Assembly: GCF_025583945.1 (NCBI RefSeq) | Contig: NZ_JAOEGU010000011.1 | Coordinates: forward strand, 47,078-111,077 | DNA length: 64,000 bases | Reading direction: 5' to 3' | Source of the DNA: Methylobacter psychrophilus | GTDB lineage: Bacteria > Pseudomonadota > Gammaproteobacteria > Methylococcales > Methylomonadaceae | Shown here: in pieces, positions 53,484-62,385 of the stretch | Layout of the letters: each line of letters begins with the position of its first letter | Numbering within the stretch: the stretch's first letter is position 1 | Position numbers and translations under genes: made by a program | The notes under the pieces: generated by a model | Database searches by the model: none | What the model was told of the DNA's origin: nothing | What the model saw: the letters and a program-made list of their open reading frames with translations, nothing else

Positions 53484-54617
53484 TCAAGGCATGAATTTTT
53501 CTAAAATGTTGTCCATAAAATTCCAGCCTTGTTCTGAACAATAATAATGATTATTTTCATGGATAAGCAATTCTTGTTTCAGACAAGCCGATAACGCCGG
53601 TTCCAGTGTTGTTATATCAAGGCCGGTTGTTGCTTGATAAGTGTCCAGAGTAAAGCCCTGTTTTAGGCGCAAATGATTCATAATAAATTCCAGTGGCAGT
53701 TCAGCGACAGCAATAACTTCAGAGCCGCCGTTTTTATGCGTATCAGTTAAATATTGTTCCGGACTTTTGGGTTTAAAGCTGCGGATAATCTGTTGGGGTA
53801 AAGTTTGCGTTATTTTACCGTGAGCGCCTGCACCTATGCCTAAATAATCACCAAACTGCCAATAATTTACATTATGCCGACACTGTAAGCCCGGTTGGCT
53901 ATAGGCTGAAACCTCATACTGCTGATAACCCTGATCAGCCAATAGTTTTTGGCAGTGCTTTTGCATGCTAAAAATAAGCTCATCATTGGGTAATTGAGGA
54001 GGAAATTTATGGAAATAGGTATTGGGTTCCAATGTTAACTGGTAAAAAGAAATGTGCGTAGGTTTCAGACCGATAGCGGTTGCTATATCGGTTTTGCTGT
54101 CATCAGGACTGGAGTCCGGCAGGCCAAACATCAAATCCAGATTAAAATTTTCAAAACCGGCCTGATGCGCTATTTCAGTGGCAATAATGGCTTCGTGGGC
54201 CGAGTGTACTCGTCCCAGTTTTTTTAACAATTTATCGTTAAAACTTTGTATGCCGATAGATAACCGGTTAATTCCCAAGGCTCTGAATTCGGCAAATTTA
54301 TGGCTTTCAAAAGTACCAGGATTAGCTTCAAGGGTAATCTCAATATCTGTTTTTAACGCAACCTGTTGTTCTATTCCGCGTAACAAGCGATTGATAGACT
54401 CAGGAGAAAACAGGCTTGGCGTACCGCCACCAATAAAAATACTGCTGATAGGGCGAGTGATATTGTAGAGCATTAAGTCTTTGGATAAATCACTCAGTAA
54501 TGCGTCAATATAGGCAGCTTCGGGGGTGTCGCCTTTAACGGCATGTGAATTAAAGTCGCAATAAGGGCATTTTTTAATGCACCAGGGGATATGAATATAT
54601 AGACTCAGTGGCGGCAA
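53484..54617 (-). CDS. hemW: Heme chaperone HemW (radical SAM)
   Basis: A 377-residue protein starting LPPLSLYIHIPWCIKKCPYC, continuing DFNSH: the CxxxCxxC cluster with HemW-type context. Further blocks are IFIGGGTPSLFSPESINRLL, LEANPGT, GINRLSIGIQSFN and NVNYWQFGDYLGIGAGAHGK. HemW binds heme and inserts it in respiratory enzymes, and was long misannotated as coproporphyrinogen oxidase (HemN). The start is TTG 54617 with a weak ribosome site. The N-terminus matches E. coli HemW from that residue. Confidence 0.95.
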   Translation of the reverse strand: MPPLSLYIHIPWCIKKCPYCDFNSHAVKGDTPEAAYIDALLSDLSKDLMLYNITRPISSIFIGGGTPSLFSPESINRLLRGIEQQVALKTDIEITLEANPGTFESHKFAEFRALGINRLSIGIQSFNDKLLKKLGRVHSAHEAIIATEIAHQAGFENFNLDLMFGLPDSSPDDSKTDIATAIGLKPTHISFYQLTLEPNTYFHKFPPQLPNDELIFSMQKHCQKLLADQGYQQYEVSAYSQPGLQCRHNVNYWQFGDYLGIGAGAHGKITQTLPQQIIRSFKPKSPEQYLTDTHKNGGSEVIAVAELPLEFIMNHLRLKQGFTLDTYQATTGLDITTLEPALSACLKQELLIHENNHYYCSEQGWNFMDNILEKFMP

Positions 54618-54957
54618 GGGAATTTTAACGATGAGTTTAAAAAGTCGTCAGTTTAGCATTATTTTGTTCTGGATCAGAGTTGATTGGCTTGATTATTTGC
54701 CTGTTTGGTGAAATTTACTGGTTCAGACTTTGATTTGCTGGTGCTTTATTTTTTAATATTTAGCTCGTTAGAAATAATCGGCAGTGGGTAGTGATTGGCG
54801 GATGGATAATAACTCTGCAACCTAAAAATTTTGTTAGTATTTGATGTAATAAAAGGATAATCAAGAAGGGAATACCTGATCAACTCATTTTGGAGTCGAT
54901 CAGGTATTTCATTTTTGGAGCGGAGCAACCTTTTTGATTTAAGTCAGATAAACAGCA
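54618..54957. other. Gap between smbP-like gene and hemW
   Basis: About 340 bases, holding the hairpin listed separately and otherwise no convincing feature. A 60-codon frame here overlaps the hairpin and has no family resemblance. Confidence 0.4.
54873..54906 (-). terminator. Probable terminator of the SmbP-like gene
   Basis: TACCTGATC (54873-54881) pairs with GATCAGGTA (54898-54906), with an inner ACTC/GAGT stem after a mismatch. It lies about 50 bases past the stop on the minus strand and is followed by TTCCCTTCTT, a modest pyrimidine run. Confidence 0.55.
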
Positions 54958-55608
54958 TTATTCACCAATGGATGCTGTTATGTGAGTGATCGCTTGGTTA
55001 ATATGTTCTGTTGCAACATCAGCATGATCCATCTCAGCATGTTTTATTGCGTCATTAAGGTGTGTAACTGCTTCTGTCATGTGTATTTTAGGATTACCTT
55101 CCAGTACTTTTTCAGCACTTTGTGCATGCTCAAGAGCTGTCTTTGCATGCTCAGCCAAAACACTTGTGTGGCCAGCGTTGCCATGTATGGCGGCAGATTT
55201 TGCATGTTCCAGTGATTGAACTGAATGGGTTTTTGCAGGTTTTTCAGCCGGCTCAACTGCCGTGGATTTTTCAACGGCTTTTTCGGTTACTTCAGCCGGT
55301 TTAGCTGCCGTGGGTTTTTCAGCAGCTTTTTCGGTTACTTCAGCCGGTTCAGCTACCGTGGGTTTTTCAGCAGCTTTTTCGGTTACTTCAGTTGGTTCGG
55401 CTATCGTGGTTTTTTCAGCAGCTTTTTCGGTTACTTCCGCTGGTTCAGCTGCTGTGGGTTTTTCAGCGACTTTTTCGATTGTTTTATCTGGTACGGCTGC
55501 CGGACCTTTATACGGAACGTAAGCCGCAGATACTGTTCCTGTGAACAGGGTCGCAGCGGTCAGGAATGTAACGGATAAAATCTTTTTATACATTTTAATG
55601 AGTATCAA
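54958..55608 (-). CDS. SmbP-like metal-binding protein with Glu/Pro repeats
   Basis: A protein of up to 216 residues with a signal peptide (KKILSVTFLTAATLFTGTVS) and exported mature part. Residues ~49-128 are five 16-residue units of the EKPTAAEPAEVTEKAA type. The C-terminal ~85 residues are His-rich helices with His at roughly heptad spacing (LEHAKSAAIHGNAGH, HAEMDHADVATEHINQ), like SmbP, a small copper-binding periplasmic protein of Nitrosomonas. It probably buffers copper in the periplasm. TTG 55608 has a well-spaced AAGGAA, and ATG 55593 is the alternative. Confidence 0.78.
   Translation of the reverse strand: MILIKMYKKILSVTFLTAATLFTGTVSAAYVPYKGPAAVPDKTIEKVAEKPTAAEPAEVTEKAAEKTTIAEPTEVTEKAAEKPTVAEPAEVTEKAAEKPTAAKPAEVTEKAVEKSTAVEPAEKPAKTHSVQSLEHAKSAAIHGNAGHTSVLAEHAKTALEHAQSAEKVLEGNPKIHMTEAVTHLNDAIKHAEMDHADVATEHINQAITHITASIGE
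55225..55464 (-). repeat. 48-bp tandem repeat, five units
   Basis: A near-identical 48-base unit encoding EKPTxAEPAEVTEKAA occurs four times, plus a diverged fifth unit. Such repeats change number easily. Confidence 0.85.
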
Positions 55609-56145
55609 GGGAATTTCCTTTTTTTCTTAAAGACGTTAAGTAAAGTATTGGATATTTCACAGGCACTTATTAGGCGATTTTATTAACTATTCGTGATTAA
55701 TAAAACACGATTATTAAATTGCCCGCTCTTAAACCATAACAGTAAAAGAACGGAATATCTACCCCTTTTAGCCATCAAGAATGTCGATTAACCGGGATAT
55801 TTACTCTTAAATAGTGGTATGGTCAGGAGTTCCAATAAAATTGATTTTTTACCTTTTTTATAAGGATGTCGAATGGTTTTGAAATCTCCTGATCACCTGA
55901 CTGCTGTTGGCTACAGTAGTTAATTTTCAACTAGTAAAGCGCTTTGATACTTATCCCGATAACAATGGTAACGGTGACTATAAAAAAGTTAATAATACTG
56001 TCTTGCCGAGCATTTTCTTTTTTATATAATTGGCAAAAATACAGCTGAAACTGGAAATATTTGGCTGTGCTTTTACCGCCTTTAGGGCTTAAATCACAAA
56101 AAAACAGATATAAGCAGTAAAGATAATGAGTGGCTAAATAACTAG
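55609..56145. other. Long intergenic region upstream of the SmbP-like gene
   Basis: About 535 AT-rich bases. TTTTATTAA (55678-55686) pairs with TTAATAAAA (55697-55705) 70 bases before the SmbP-like start and could be an operator or part of the promoter. No gene is supported. Confidence 0.4.
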
Positions 56146-57144
56146 CTATTGATAAGGTGTGGTGACGTTGTCGAATTCTATGGGAGCTGTTTCTTGAGGA
56201 ACTGCCTTTTGTAAAATGGGCACAGGATCTCCATCCAGGGTTTGCAATGCCTGATCCAGGGCTTCTTGGTTGAAAGCGGGTAATTCCTCTTGAGTCGCTT
56301 TTTTGATTAACCTTAACGCGACTGCATGGCGCTGATCAAAAGTCGTTTTTACGCCTTCCAGATCAGGATGTGCTTCAATGTAAAGTGTGCTGTTCAGCCA
56401 TCCCACTTTGATAGGTTGTTTGACGATATAAACCGGTGTGCCGACGCTGGCCCTATAATATAATTCTTCAATATCATTCGGGTACATGCGCACACAGCCG
56501 TGCGTAATTTGCATCCCAATACCGTAAATCTTGTCGATATCGGTGCCATGTATGAGGTAACCGCGCAAAGCCAAATATAGCGCATAAGCACCTAGCGGAT
56601 TATGAGGGCCTGGAGGTACAACTCGAGGCAATGGATCGTCGTTTCTGGCATGTTCGCGTCGTATCGATTCAGGAGGATACCAACTGGGATTTCTCACTTT
56701 TTTTGAGACCCTGGTATAGCCCAACGGTGTTCTCCAATCCTGTCTGCCTATTCCGGTAGCATATGACATAACCTGAGCAGGCATATCTGGTTGAGCGTTT
56801 GGATAATAGTAGAGACGATATTCAGACAGGTTTAAAACGATGCCTCTATGTGGCGTATCAGGAAGAATTCGCCGGTTAGCCAAACGCACAACTTCGCCTT
56901 TTTTTACCAGCCAACGATCAACTTTTTGATTTAGGTGAACGATTTCCATTTGTCCCAGCGAAAATCGCAAGGCGATGTCCAATAAAGTTTCGTCCTGCTT
57001 GGCTCTTATAAAAACGGTATTATCCGGATATTGAGTTATAACATTATCATCCGGGTTTTCAGGGAGATTGTAGGTTGTCGCGGATGCCGTTCTGGTAGCA
57101 ATAAACCATAACATCAGAATAATAGTTAGATCACGAAATCTCAT
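56146..57144 (-). CDS. L,D-transpeptidase (YkuD family)
   Basis: A 332-residue protein with a signal peptide (FRDLTIILMLWFIATRTASA), a LysM-like segment (TVFIRAKQDETLLDIALRFS) and the YkuD catalytic domain. The catalytic block YLIHGTDIDKIYGIGMQITH continues as GCVRMYPNDIEELY, with the Cys nucleophile and two His. It resembles ErfK/YbiS-type enzymes that crosslink peptidoglycan or attach Braun-type lipoprotein. A C-terminal extension of ~70 residues has no recognised domain. Confidence 0.93.
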   Translation of the reverse strand: MRFRDLTIILMLWFIATRTASATTYNLPENPDDNVITQYPDNTVFIRAKQDETLLDIALRFSLGQMEIVHLNQKVDRWLVKKGEVVRLANRRILPDTPHRGIVLNLSEYRLYYYPNAQPDMPAQVMSYATGIGRQDWRTPLGYTRVSKKVRNPSWYPPESIRREHARNDDPLPRVVPPGPHNPLGAYALYLALRGYLIHGTDIDKIYGIGMQITHGCVRMYPNDIEELYYRASVGTPVYIVKQPIKVGWLNSTLYIEAHPDLEGVKTTFDQRHAVALRLIKKATQEELPAFNQEALDQALQTLDGDPVPILQKAVPQETAPIEFDNVTTPYQ

Positions 57145-57405
57145 GACAGCAATTCCTTAGTGATAAGCTACAAAAATAATTATAGGGCTTTTTAAAGATG
57201 GTATTTCAGATGCTGAATAGTAAACAAATTAGCATGATACATCTGCATAAACAAAGCTCTCATATTTGTGTTTTGTAGTAGACCAAATGAGTATAGTCAG
57301 GTTTTTCCGCGAGGTTTGCAAGTTTTGACAACTACAGGAATTATTTGAAGTATCCAGATAGAGAGTAAGGTTTTTTGGTCGTACAGATACAAATGAAGAA
57401 TCGGT

Positions 57406-58836
57406 TTAACCTTTGATGCAAATCACCGGTTCCAGCCTGGCGACTTTTCGGGCTAAACCGGCCTGGTCGGCAATATCCACTACCGCACTGACATCTTTGT
57501 AAGCCAAAGGTGCTTCTTCTGCGACACCACGCATGGACGGGCAGCGAATAATAATGCCTTGTATCGCCAACTGTTCGATCAGCGCTTTGCCCTGCCATTG
57601 TTTAGTCGCTTTGCTGCGGCTCATAGCTCGCCCTGCGCCATGGCAGGCTGAGCTGAACGCGCGTTGTTCGCTTCCTTTGGTGCCGCAGAGTATATAAGAG
57701 CTGGTGCCCATTGAGCCGCCGATTAATACCGGTTGACCGACGTCTTTAAATGCGGCTGGCAGATCGGGATGGTTGGGGCCAAAAGCACGGGTTGCGCCTT
57801 TGCGATGTACAAACAGCAATTTTTTCTGGCCGTTAATTGTATGTTGCTCCAGCTTACAAGTGTTGTGCGAAACATCGTATAACAGGCCAAGGTGAATGCC
57901 CGGAAATATGGTTGCGACAGCCTGTCGGGTTAAATGAGTGATAATCTGTCGATTGGCCAGAGCACAATTGATGGCGGCTCGCATTGCACCGAGATATTGT
58001 TTTCCTAAAGGCGAAGCCAATGGTGCACAGGCCAGTTCCCGATCCGGCAAGACAATCTGGTGTTGGGCGGATGCCATCACCATGGCTTTTAAAAATTCGC
58101 TGCCGATCTGATGGCCCAAGCCTCGAGAGCCACAATGAAGACTGATTACTACGTCATTGACTCGCAAACCGAAAATGCCGGCAACCATCGGGTTAAAAAT
58201 TTCTGCGACCCGCTGTACCTCAAGATAATGATTGCCGGAACCCAATGTGCCCATTTCGTCTTTTTGTCGCTCTCTGGCTCGGGGAGAAACATGGCGAGAT
58301 TCAGCTCCGGCCATACAGCCGTGTTCTTCAATGCGCTCCAAATCCTGTTCTTCGCCAAAACCTTGTTCAATCGCCCATTGCGCTCCACCTGTCAACATCC
58401 CATGCATGGTTTTATGATTTAAATGTATTTTGCCTCTGCTGCCGACACCGGCAGGAATTGCACGGTATAAAGCATCGGCCAGCGCCTGTTTATGAGGCTG
58501 TAGTTCGGCCATATTAAGGCCGGTATATAAGGTGCGGACACCGCAGGAAATATCAAAGCCTACGCCGCCTGCCGAGACTACTCCGTCTTGATCAGGATCA
58601 AATGCAGCAACGCCACCAATTGGAAAACCATAACCCCAGTGCGCATCAGGCATGGCATAGGCAGCTTTAACAATACCTGGTAATGTTGCGACATTGGTGA
58701 TTTGCTCATAAACTTTCTGATCCATATCCTCCAGTAATTGATTGTTGGCATAAATAATTACCGGAACACGCATAGCTCCTTTAGGCTGAATTTCCCAACA
58801 GTTTTCGTCGCGTTGTATAAATTGACGGCTATCCAT
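57406..58836 (-). CDS. rtcB: RNA ligase RtcB
   Basis: A 476-residue RtcB: PDAHWGYGFPIGGVAAFDPD, GGVGFDISCGVRTL (metal-binding Asp and Cys), LHCGSRGLGHQIGSEFL and the GMP-accepting His region near the C-terminus (CHGAGRAMSRSKA). It joins 2',3'-cyclic phosphate to 5'-OH RNA ends using GTP and Mn2+, in RNA repair. A strong AAGGAG lies before ATG 58836. The archease gene lies 60 bases upstream. Confidence 0.96.
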   Translation of the reverse strand: MDSRQFIQRDENCWEIQPKGAMRVPVIIYANNQLLEDMDQKVYEQITNVATLPGIVKAAYAMPDAHWGYGFPIGGVAAFDPDQDGVVSAGGVGFDISCGVRTLYTGLNMAELQPHKQALADALYRAIPAGVGSRGKIHLNHKTMHGMLTGGAQWAIEQGFGEEQDLERIEEHGCMAGAESRHVSPRARERQKDEMGTLGSGNHYLEVQRVAEIFNPMVAGIFGLRVNDVVISLHCGSRGLGHQIGSEFLKAMVMASAQHQIVLPDRELACAPLASPLGKQYLGAMRAAINCALANRQIITHLTRQAVATIFPGIHLGLLYDVSHNTCKLEQHTINGQKKLLFVHRKGATRAFGPNHPDLPAAFKDVGQPVLIGGSMGTSSYILCGTKGSEQRAFSSACHGAGRAMSRSKATKQWQGKALIEQLAIQGIIIRCPSMRGVAEEAPLAYKDVSAVVDIADQAGLARKVARLEPVICIKG

Positions 58837-58896
58837 TGATTATCTCCTTATAGTTGATATTCAGGAATGAATCTATTGGTGGTGAAGGAAATTGCC

Positions 58897-59331
58897 TTAA
58901 ACATCAATTACGCATTGGGCAACCCATGACTTATCAGTTTGTTGATAGACGCGCAGTTCGGTAAAAGTAGCGCCTTTAATTTCCACTGCGGGTTGATGTT
59001 TAAGGCGGTTAATGGCTTCACCAAAAGCAGTTGCTGATAACTTACCGTTATTGATAATGACCTGATAATGGTTAAATAACAAACCCCGTACAGCCATTGC
59101 ATAAACCAGTTCGTTGATCCAGTTAACGAACAGCAGTTCAGTATCAGTTGCCCTACAAGTTATATTGATGGTTTTTAAATCCGAAACCTTGGCAGGGTCT
59201 GTGATCACAGCGGTCATAGCGATAGCGGCTTGTTCAAATGCCTGTTCAAGCGTTGGTGCAATGCCTCGTATACCTATATCTGCCTCGTGTTCAAAGTGTT
59301 CCCAGAGGGGTTTGATCAGGTTGTCGTCCAC
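58897..59331 (-). CDS. Archease (RtcB activator)
   Basis: A 144-residue protein. FEHEADIGIRGIAPTLEQAF and ELLFVNWINELVYAMAVRGL match archease, with metal-binding acidic residues in the first motif and a C-terminal Asp (CVIDV). Archease speeds RtcB guanylylation. It is encoded just upstream of rtcB. The start appears to be GTG 59331, since the motif begins soon after. Confidence 0.9.
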   Translation of the reverse strand: MDDNLIKPLWEHFEHEADIGIRGIAPTLEQAFEQAAIAMTAVITDPAKVSDLKTINITCRATDTELLFVNWINELVYAMAVRGLLFNHYQVIINNGKLSATAFGEAINRLKHQPAVEIKGATFTELRVYQQTDKSWVAQCVIDV

Positions 59332-59371
59332 GAATTATGCTCGTTGAATTGCCGCTGCGGCCAAAAAAATC

Positions 59372-59455
59372 TTAAGCGATAACATGACTGGAAAACAACA
59401 GTAAGATGATGCCAATGACCATAATCCAAAAAACAATATGTTTCACTTTTTTCAT
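59372..59455 (-). CDS. 27-residue membrane peptide
   Basis: ATG 59455 to TAA 59372, preceded by a strong AGAGAGGT five bases away. The peptide MKKVKHIVFWIMVIGIILLL ends FSSHVIA: a basic start and one hydrophobic helix. The ribosome site is the best evidence of translation. The function is unknown. Confidence 0.5.
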   Translation of the reverse strand: MKKVKHIVFWIMVIGIILLLFSSHVIA

Positions 59456-59583
59456 GATTCACCTCTCTCTGAATTTACAGGGCAAGCATGAAACTTGGCG
59501 ATTAAACAAATAAAAAAACCGGTAAGTTGGCTAAGTTTATTCTCGAAGATTGCTTTAAATCTGTTTTCCGATCCGTTAATAAT

Positions 59584-59877
59584 TTAAGGATAATGGTAGA
59601 ACTTGCCATTCAGATAACGACTGACCGCCTCGATATCACTCTTGCTCCATTCCAGCCCTGAAATATCCTGCCAGCGATCTACCTGGGTTACGAGGCTTTT
59701 CCAATCGGTAACCATTTTCTTTTCTCGCCAATGTATCTGCTGGGTGTGACATTCGAGGCAATGATTATCGTAAAGCATTGCTCCCCGATGATTATCAAGC
59801 GTGGTTCCATTTCCGGCAAAAGCAACGGATACACTAAAGATGAAAAGCAACAGTCCCTTAAGCCAATAGTTAAGCAT
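59584..59877 (-). CDS. Small c-type cytochrome-like protein
   Basis: About 97 residues from ATG 59877, preceded by GGAG (the open frame extends to 60033, but upstream residues have no family features). It has a signal peptide (NYWLKGLLLFIFSVSVAFA), a single heme site CLECH with GAMLYDNH before it, and a C-terminal helix (SKSDIEAVSRYLNGKFY). No clear Met axial ligand is seen near the usual position. It is probably a periplasmic heme protein with an unknown partner. Confidence 0.78.
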   Translation of the reverse strand: MLNYWLKGLLLFIFSVSVAFAGNGTTLDNHRGAMLYDNHCLECHTQQIHWREKKMVTDWKSLVTQVDRWQDISGLEWSKSDIEAVSRYLNGKFYHYP

Positions 59878-60016
59878 TTTAATCTCCAATGCGGTGTTAA
59901 TAACAAGACATAATAAATTGTTGATGCCTTTGTTTTTTAAAAGGATATAAAGACAATTCAATTCAGGTATTTTACTCATTAATTTTTGATAATTGACCGG
60001 TGTAGTCAATTGCTCG

Positions 60017-60898
60017 TTATTTAAATAATTCAAAGTCCACTTCGGGAGATTTTTTTAAACGTAACAGACGGTCTATCCTTTCTTGGGTATCTGGGTGCGA
60101 TCTAAAGATTAACGGTTTTGATTTACGATGATTCCGACGTAATAAAATATCAAAAATTGAATATTCAAAGGCTTCTAATTTACCTAATGCCGTTGCCAGA
60201 CCTTCCGGATCGCCTGTTAATAAAGCCGCTTGGTGATCGGCATCAAACTCCCTCATTCGGGATAGTGAAAGTTCAAGGAAAGTTATTATGTTTGGCGCGA
60301 CAATAAGTACAGCTAATGCAAACCAGGAAATGCTGGCCAGCCCCAGAAAAAACAGCGGTAAATTTAAAAAAATTAATACAAAACCAGTTAAAGATAGCGT
60401 GTTGGTGATCTGGTTGATAATGTCGGCATAGCGCATTACTCTCACATCATTATGTTGGATATGACTGATCTCATGCGCCATGACGCCCATAAGCTCTCGT
60501 ACTGTCAGGGTTTGTAGCAAGACATCACTCATGCCGATTGCGGAAATTTCGGGCGTACCGACAGATAAGGCATTCATCATATGTCCGGGTAGGTAGTAAA
60601 GTGCCGGTGCTGTGGTTAAGTCAGCACGAGCAGCAAGTTTCTGTGTTATTTGATAAAGTACTGGAGCATCATCTGCAGATAGCAATCTACCGCCTATTAT
60701 AGAAAAGATAAAATTTGGCGGCAGGTTCGGGCTAATCACCAGTATAAGAACACCTAAAATTACTGACCATAAAATGCCTTCAATCCCCGCTAAAATAAAT
60801 CCTATTAATGATAAAATAATACCCATGCATAAAAAAAGCACTGAGGTATGGATGATATTTTTTAACTTATGGTTAAATGTCTCGTATTTATTGGCCAT
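60017..60898 (-). CDS. HtpX-like M48 zinc metalloprotease
   Basis: A 293-residue membrane protease. Two N-terminal transmembrane segments (residues ~18-60) are followed by MGVMAHEISHIQHNDVRVM (HExxH zinc site), two more transmembrane segments and LSRMREFDADHQAALLTGDP with the third zinc ligand Glu. The C-terminus has RSHPDTQERIDRLLRL. It probably degrades damaged membrane proteins. It starts MANKYETFNHKLKN, as usual for this branch. Confidence 0.92.
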   Translation of the reverse strand: MANKYETFNHKLKNIIHTSVLFLCMGIILSLIGFILAGIEGILWSVILGVLILVISPNLPPNFIFSIIGGRLLSADDAPVLYQITQKLAARADLTTAPALYYLPGHMMNALSVGTPEISAIGMSDVLLQTLTVRELMGVMAHEISHIQHNDVRVMRYADIINQITNTLSLTGFVLIFLNLPLFFLGLASISWFALAVLIVAPNIITFLELSLSRMREFDADHQAALLTGDPEGLATALGKLEAFEYSIFDILLRRNHRKSKPLIFRSHPDTQERIDRLLRLKKSPEVDFELFK

Positions 60899-60969
60899 AG
60901 TTAGTTTTTATCATTTAAAATCTAAAAAATCGACAATTTAAGTATCTATAATGGCTTACATTTCTATTT

Positions 60970-61611
60970 TTAAGAGTCCTTTGCTGCAAGTGCTTCAGTA
61001 TTACGTTTAGCCAGCGCATCAATAACGGCGCTTAGTGAACCTTTAGTTTGAATTTCATCGCTAAAGGTGGCTCGGTAGTTAGTCACCAAGCTGACGCCAT
61101 CAATCATAATGTCGTAAACTTTCCATTCGCCTCTGCTCAGTAACATCCGGTAATTTACATCGATAGGTTGTTGCCCGGGTTGCATAACCTTGGTTTTTAC
61201 GATGGTTTTTGTGGGTTCAGTTGATGTTTCAAGAGGTAATAGAGTCATTGACCAGTTGTTATACTCCACAAAGGCTCTGGAATAGGTTCTTACCAATAGT
61301 ATTTGAAATTCATGTTTAAAACGTTCTTGTTCGTCAGTGGTTGCAGCTTTCCAGTGTTTTCCCAAAACTAATGGTGCTATTTTGTTAAAATCCGTATGTG
61401 GATCAATAACGCCATTAACAAATTGTGTAACTTGAGCAAAATCCTTGGTAAAGACTTTGTCCTGTAGTTTTTGTTTTAATTGTTCAGAAACACTTTGTAT
61501 GATTTTTTGTGGGGGTTGTAAATCCTCCGGAAAGGCTTTGGTGACCGGTACCAGACCGATTAATAGTATAAATAACCCCAATATTGCATAGTGCTTAATT
61601 TGATTTTGCAT
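60970..61611 (-). CDS. mlaC: MlaC-family phospholipid-binding periplasmic protein
   Basis: A 213-residue protein with a signal peptide (QIKHYAILGLFILLIGLVPV) and the MlaC/Ttg2D fold: VNGVIDPHTDFNKIAPLVLG, KHWKAATTDEQERFKHEFQI, LLVRTYSRAF, and a C-terminal WKVYDIMIDGVSLVTNYRAT. MlaC shuttles phospholipids between MlaA and MlaFEDB. The other mla genes are not adjacent, so it is a solitary copy and the symbol is by family. Confidence 0.85.
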   Translation of the reverse strand: MQNQIKHYAILGLFILLIGLVPVTKAFPEDLQPPQKIIQSVSEQLKQKLQDKVFTKDFAQVTQFVNGVIDPHTDFNKIAPLVLGKHWKAATTDEQERFKHEFQILLVRTYSRAFVEYNNWSMTLLPLETSTEPTKTIVKTKVMQPGQQPIDVNYRMLLSRGEWKVYDIMIDGVSLVTNYRATFSDEIQTKGSLSAVIDALAKRNTEALAAKDS

Positions 61612-61663
61612 AATTATTCCGTTAAACAGGTCAGTTATTATCGCTACTGATTATTTTATAAAG

Positions 61664-62263
61664 CTATGTTTTTGGAATCGTAACGGTCAACACACCATTA
61701 TCATATTTAGTTGTCATTTTGGCTGCGTTAGCCGGTCCGGGTAAGGTTAATGCTCTTTGAAATTGGCCAACAAAACGCTCGCGGTACTGATATTTTCCCT
61801 TTTTAGCATCAGTTTCATCCTTTGCGTGTTCCGTTTTAATTGAAATGTTTAACACTTGATCTTCCAGTTTAACGTCTATTGAAGACTCATCGGCACCCGG
61901 TGCATTAACAGTTACGATATATTGATCTGGTTTTTCTTGTAAATCGACGTCAGGTATTTTACTTAAGCTGCCTAAGGGCGCATTTAAATGGAAGCGCGAA
62001 AAGGAATCACCAAAAAGCTGTTCCATTTCATTTTGCATACGTTGCATTTCTTCGTAAGGATTCCATAGCTGATCTTTAAATAGTTCGTTATCAGAGCCTG
62101 GCTTGGGTAGCTTGGGTATTTGAGCTTTAGGATTGTCGGTGCTGTTTTCCTGTGCACTAAATTGCTTGAGGCTTTCATTCAAATTAAAGATTACATAAGA
62201 TTGTATACCCAAGACAATAACAAGTACGGTGGCTATAGCAATTATTATTGGATTTTTTATCAT
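61664..62263 (-). CDS. Membrane-anchored Hsp20/alpha-crystallin protein
   Basis: About 199 residues from ATG 62263 (open frame to 62374). A single N-terminal hydrophobic segment (IIIAIATVLVIVLGIQSYVI) precedes a linker, then an alpha-crystallin domain (VDLQEKPDQYIVTVNAPGAD to the C-terminal VLTVTIPKT). An Hsp20 domain behind a membrane anchor would put the chaperone on the inner membrane, facing the periplasm or cytoplasm depending on topology. A cytosolic Hsp20 gene lies 123 bases upstream, same strand. Confidence 0.85.
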   Translation of the reverse strand: MIKNPIIIAIATVLVIVLGIQSYVIFNLNESLKQFSAQENSTDNPKAQIPKLPKPGSDNELFKDQLWNPYEEMQRMQNEMEQLFGDSFSRFHLNAPLGSLSKIPDVDLQEKPDQYIVTVNAPGADESSIDVKLEDQVLNISIKTEHAKDETDAKKGKYQYRERFVGQFQRALTLPGPANAAKMTTKYDNGVLTVTIPKT

Positions 62264-62385
62264 CAAGCCACCCATTAGTTTGTGTCGCTGGGTATAACAA
62301 AGTGCATCTATATTCACGTGTCTTAAACAAGGTAATAGTTCGTAATTTAACACCTTGTTTAAGCAAGTTTCCAATAAAATTCAGC

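Noticed and set aside
54746..54928. 60-codon minus-strand frame MLRSKNEIPD...
   Set aside because: It covers the terminator-like hairpin downstream of the SmbP-like gene and resembles no family.
55225..55578. Plus-strand frames of ~90-117 codons with Phe/Gly repeats
   Set aside because: They are the antisense image of the 48-bp coding repeats of the SmbP-like gene.
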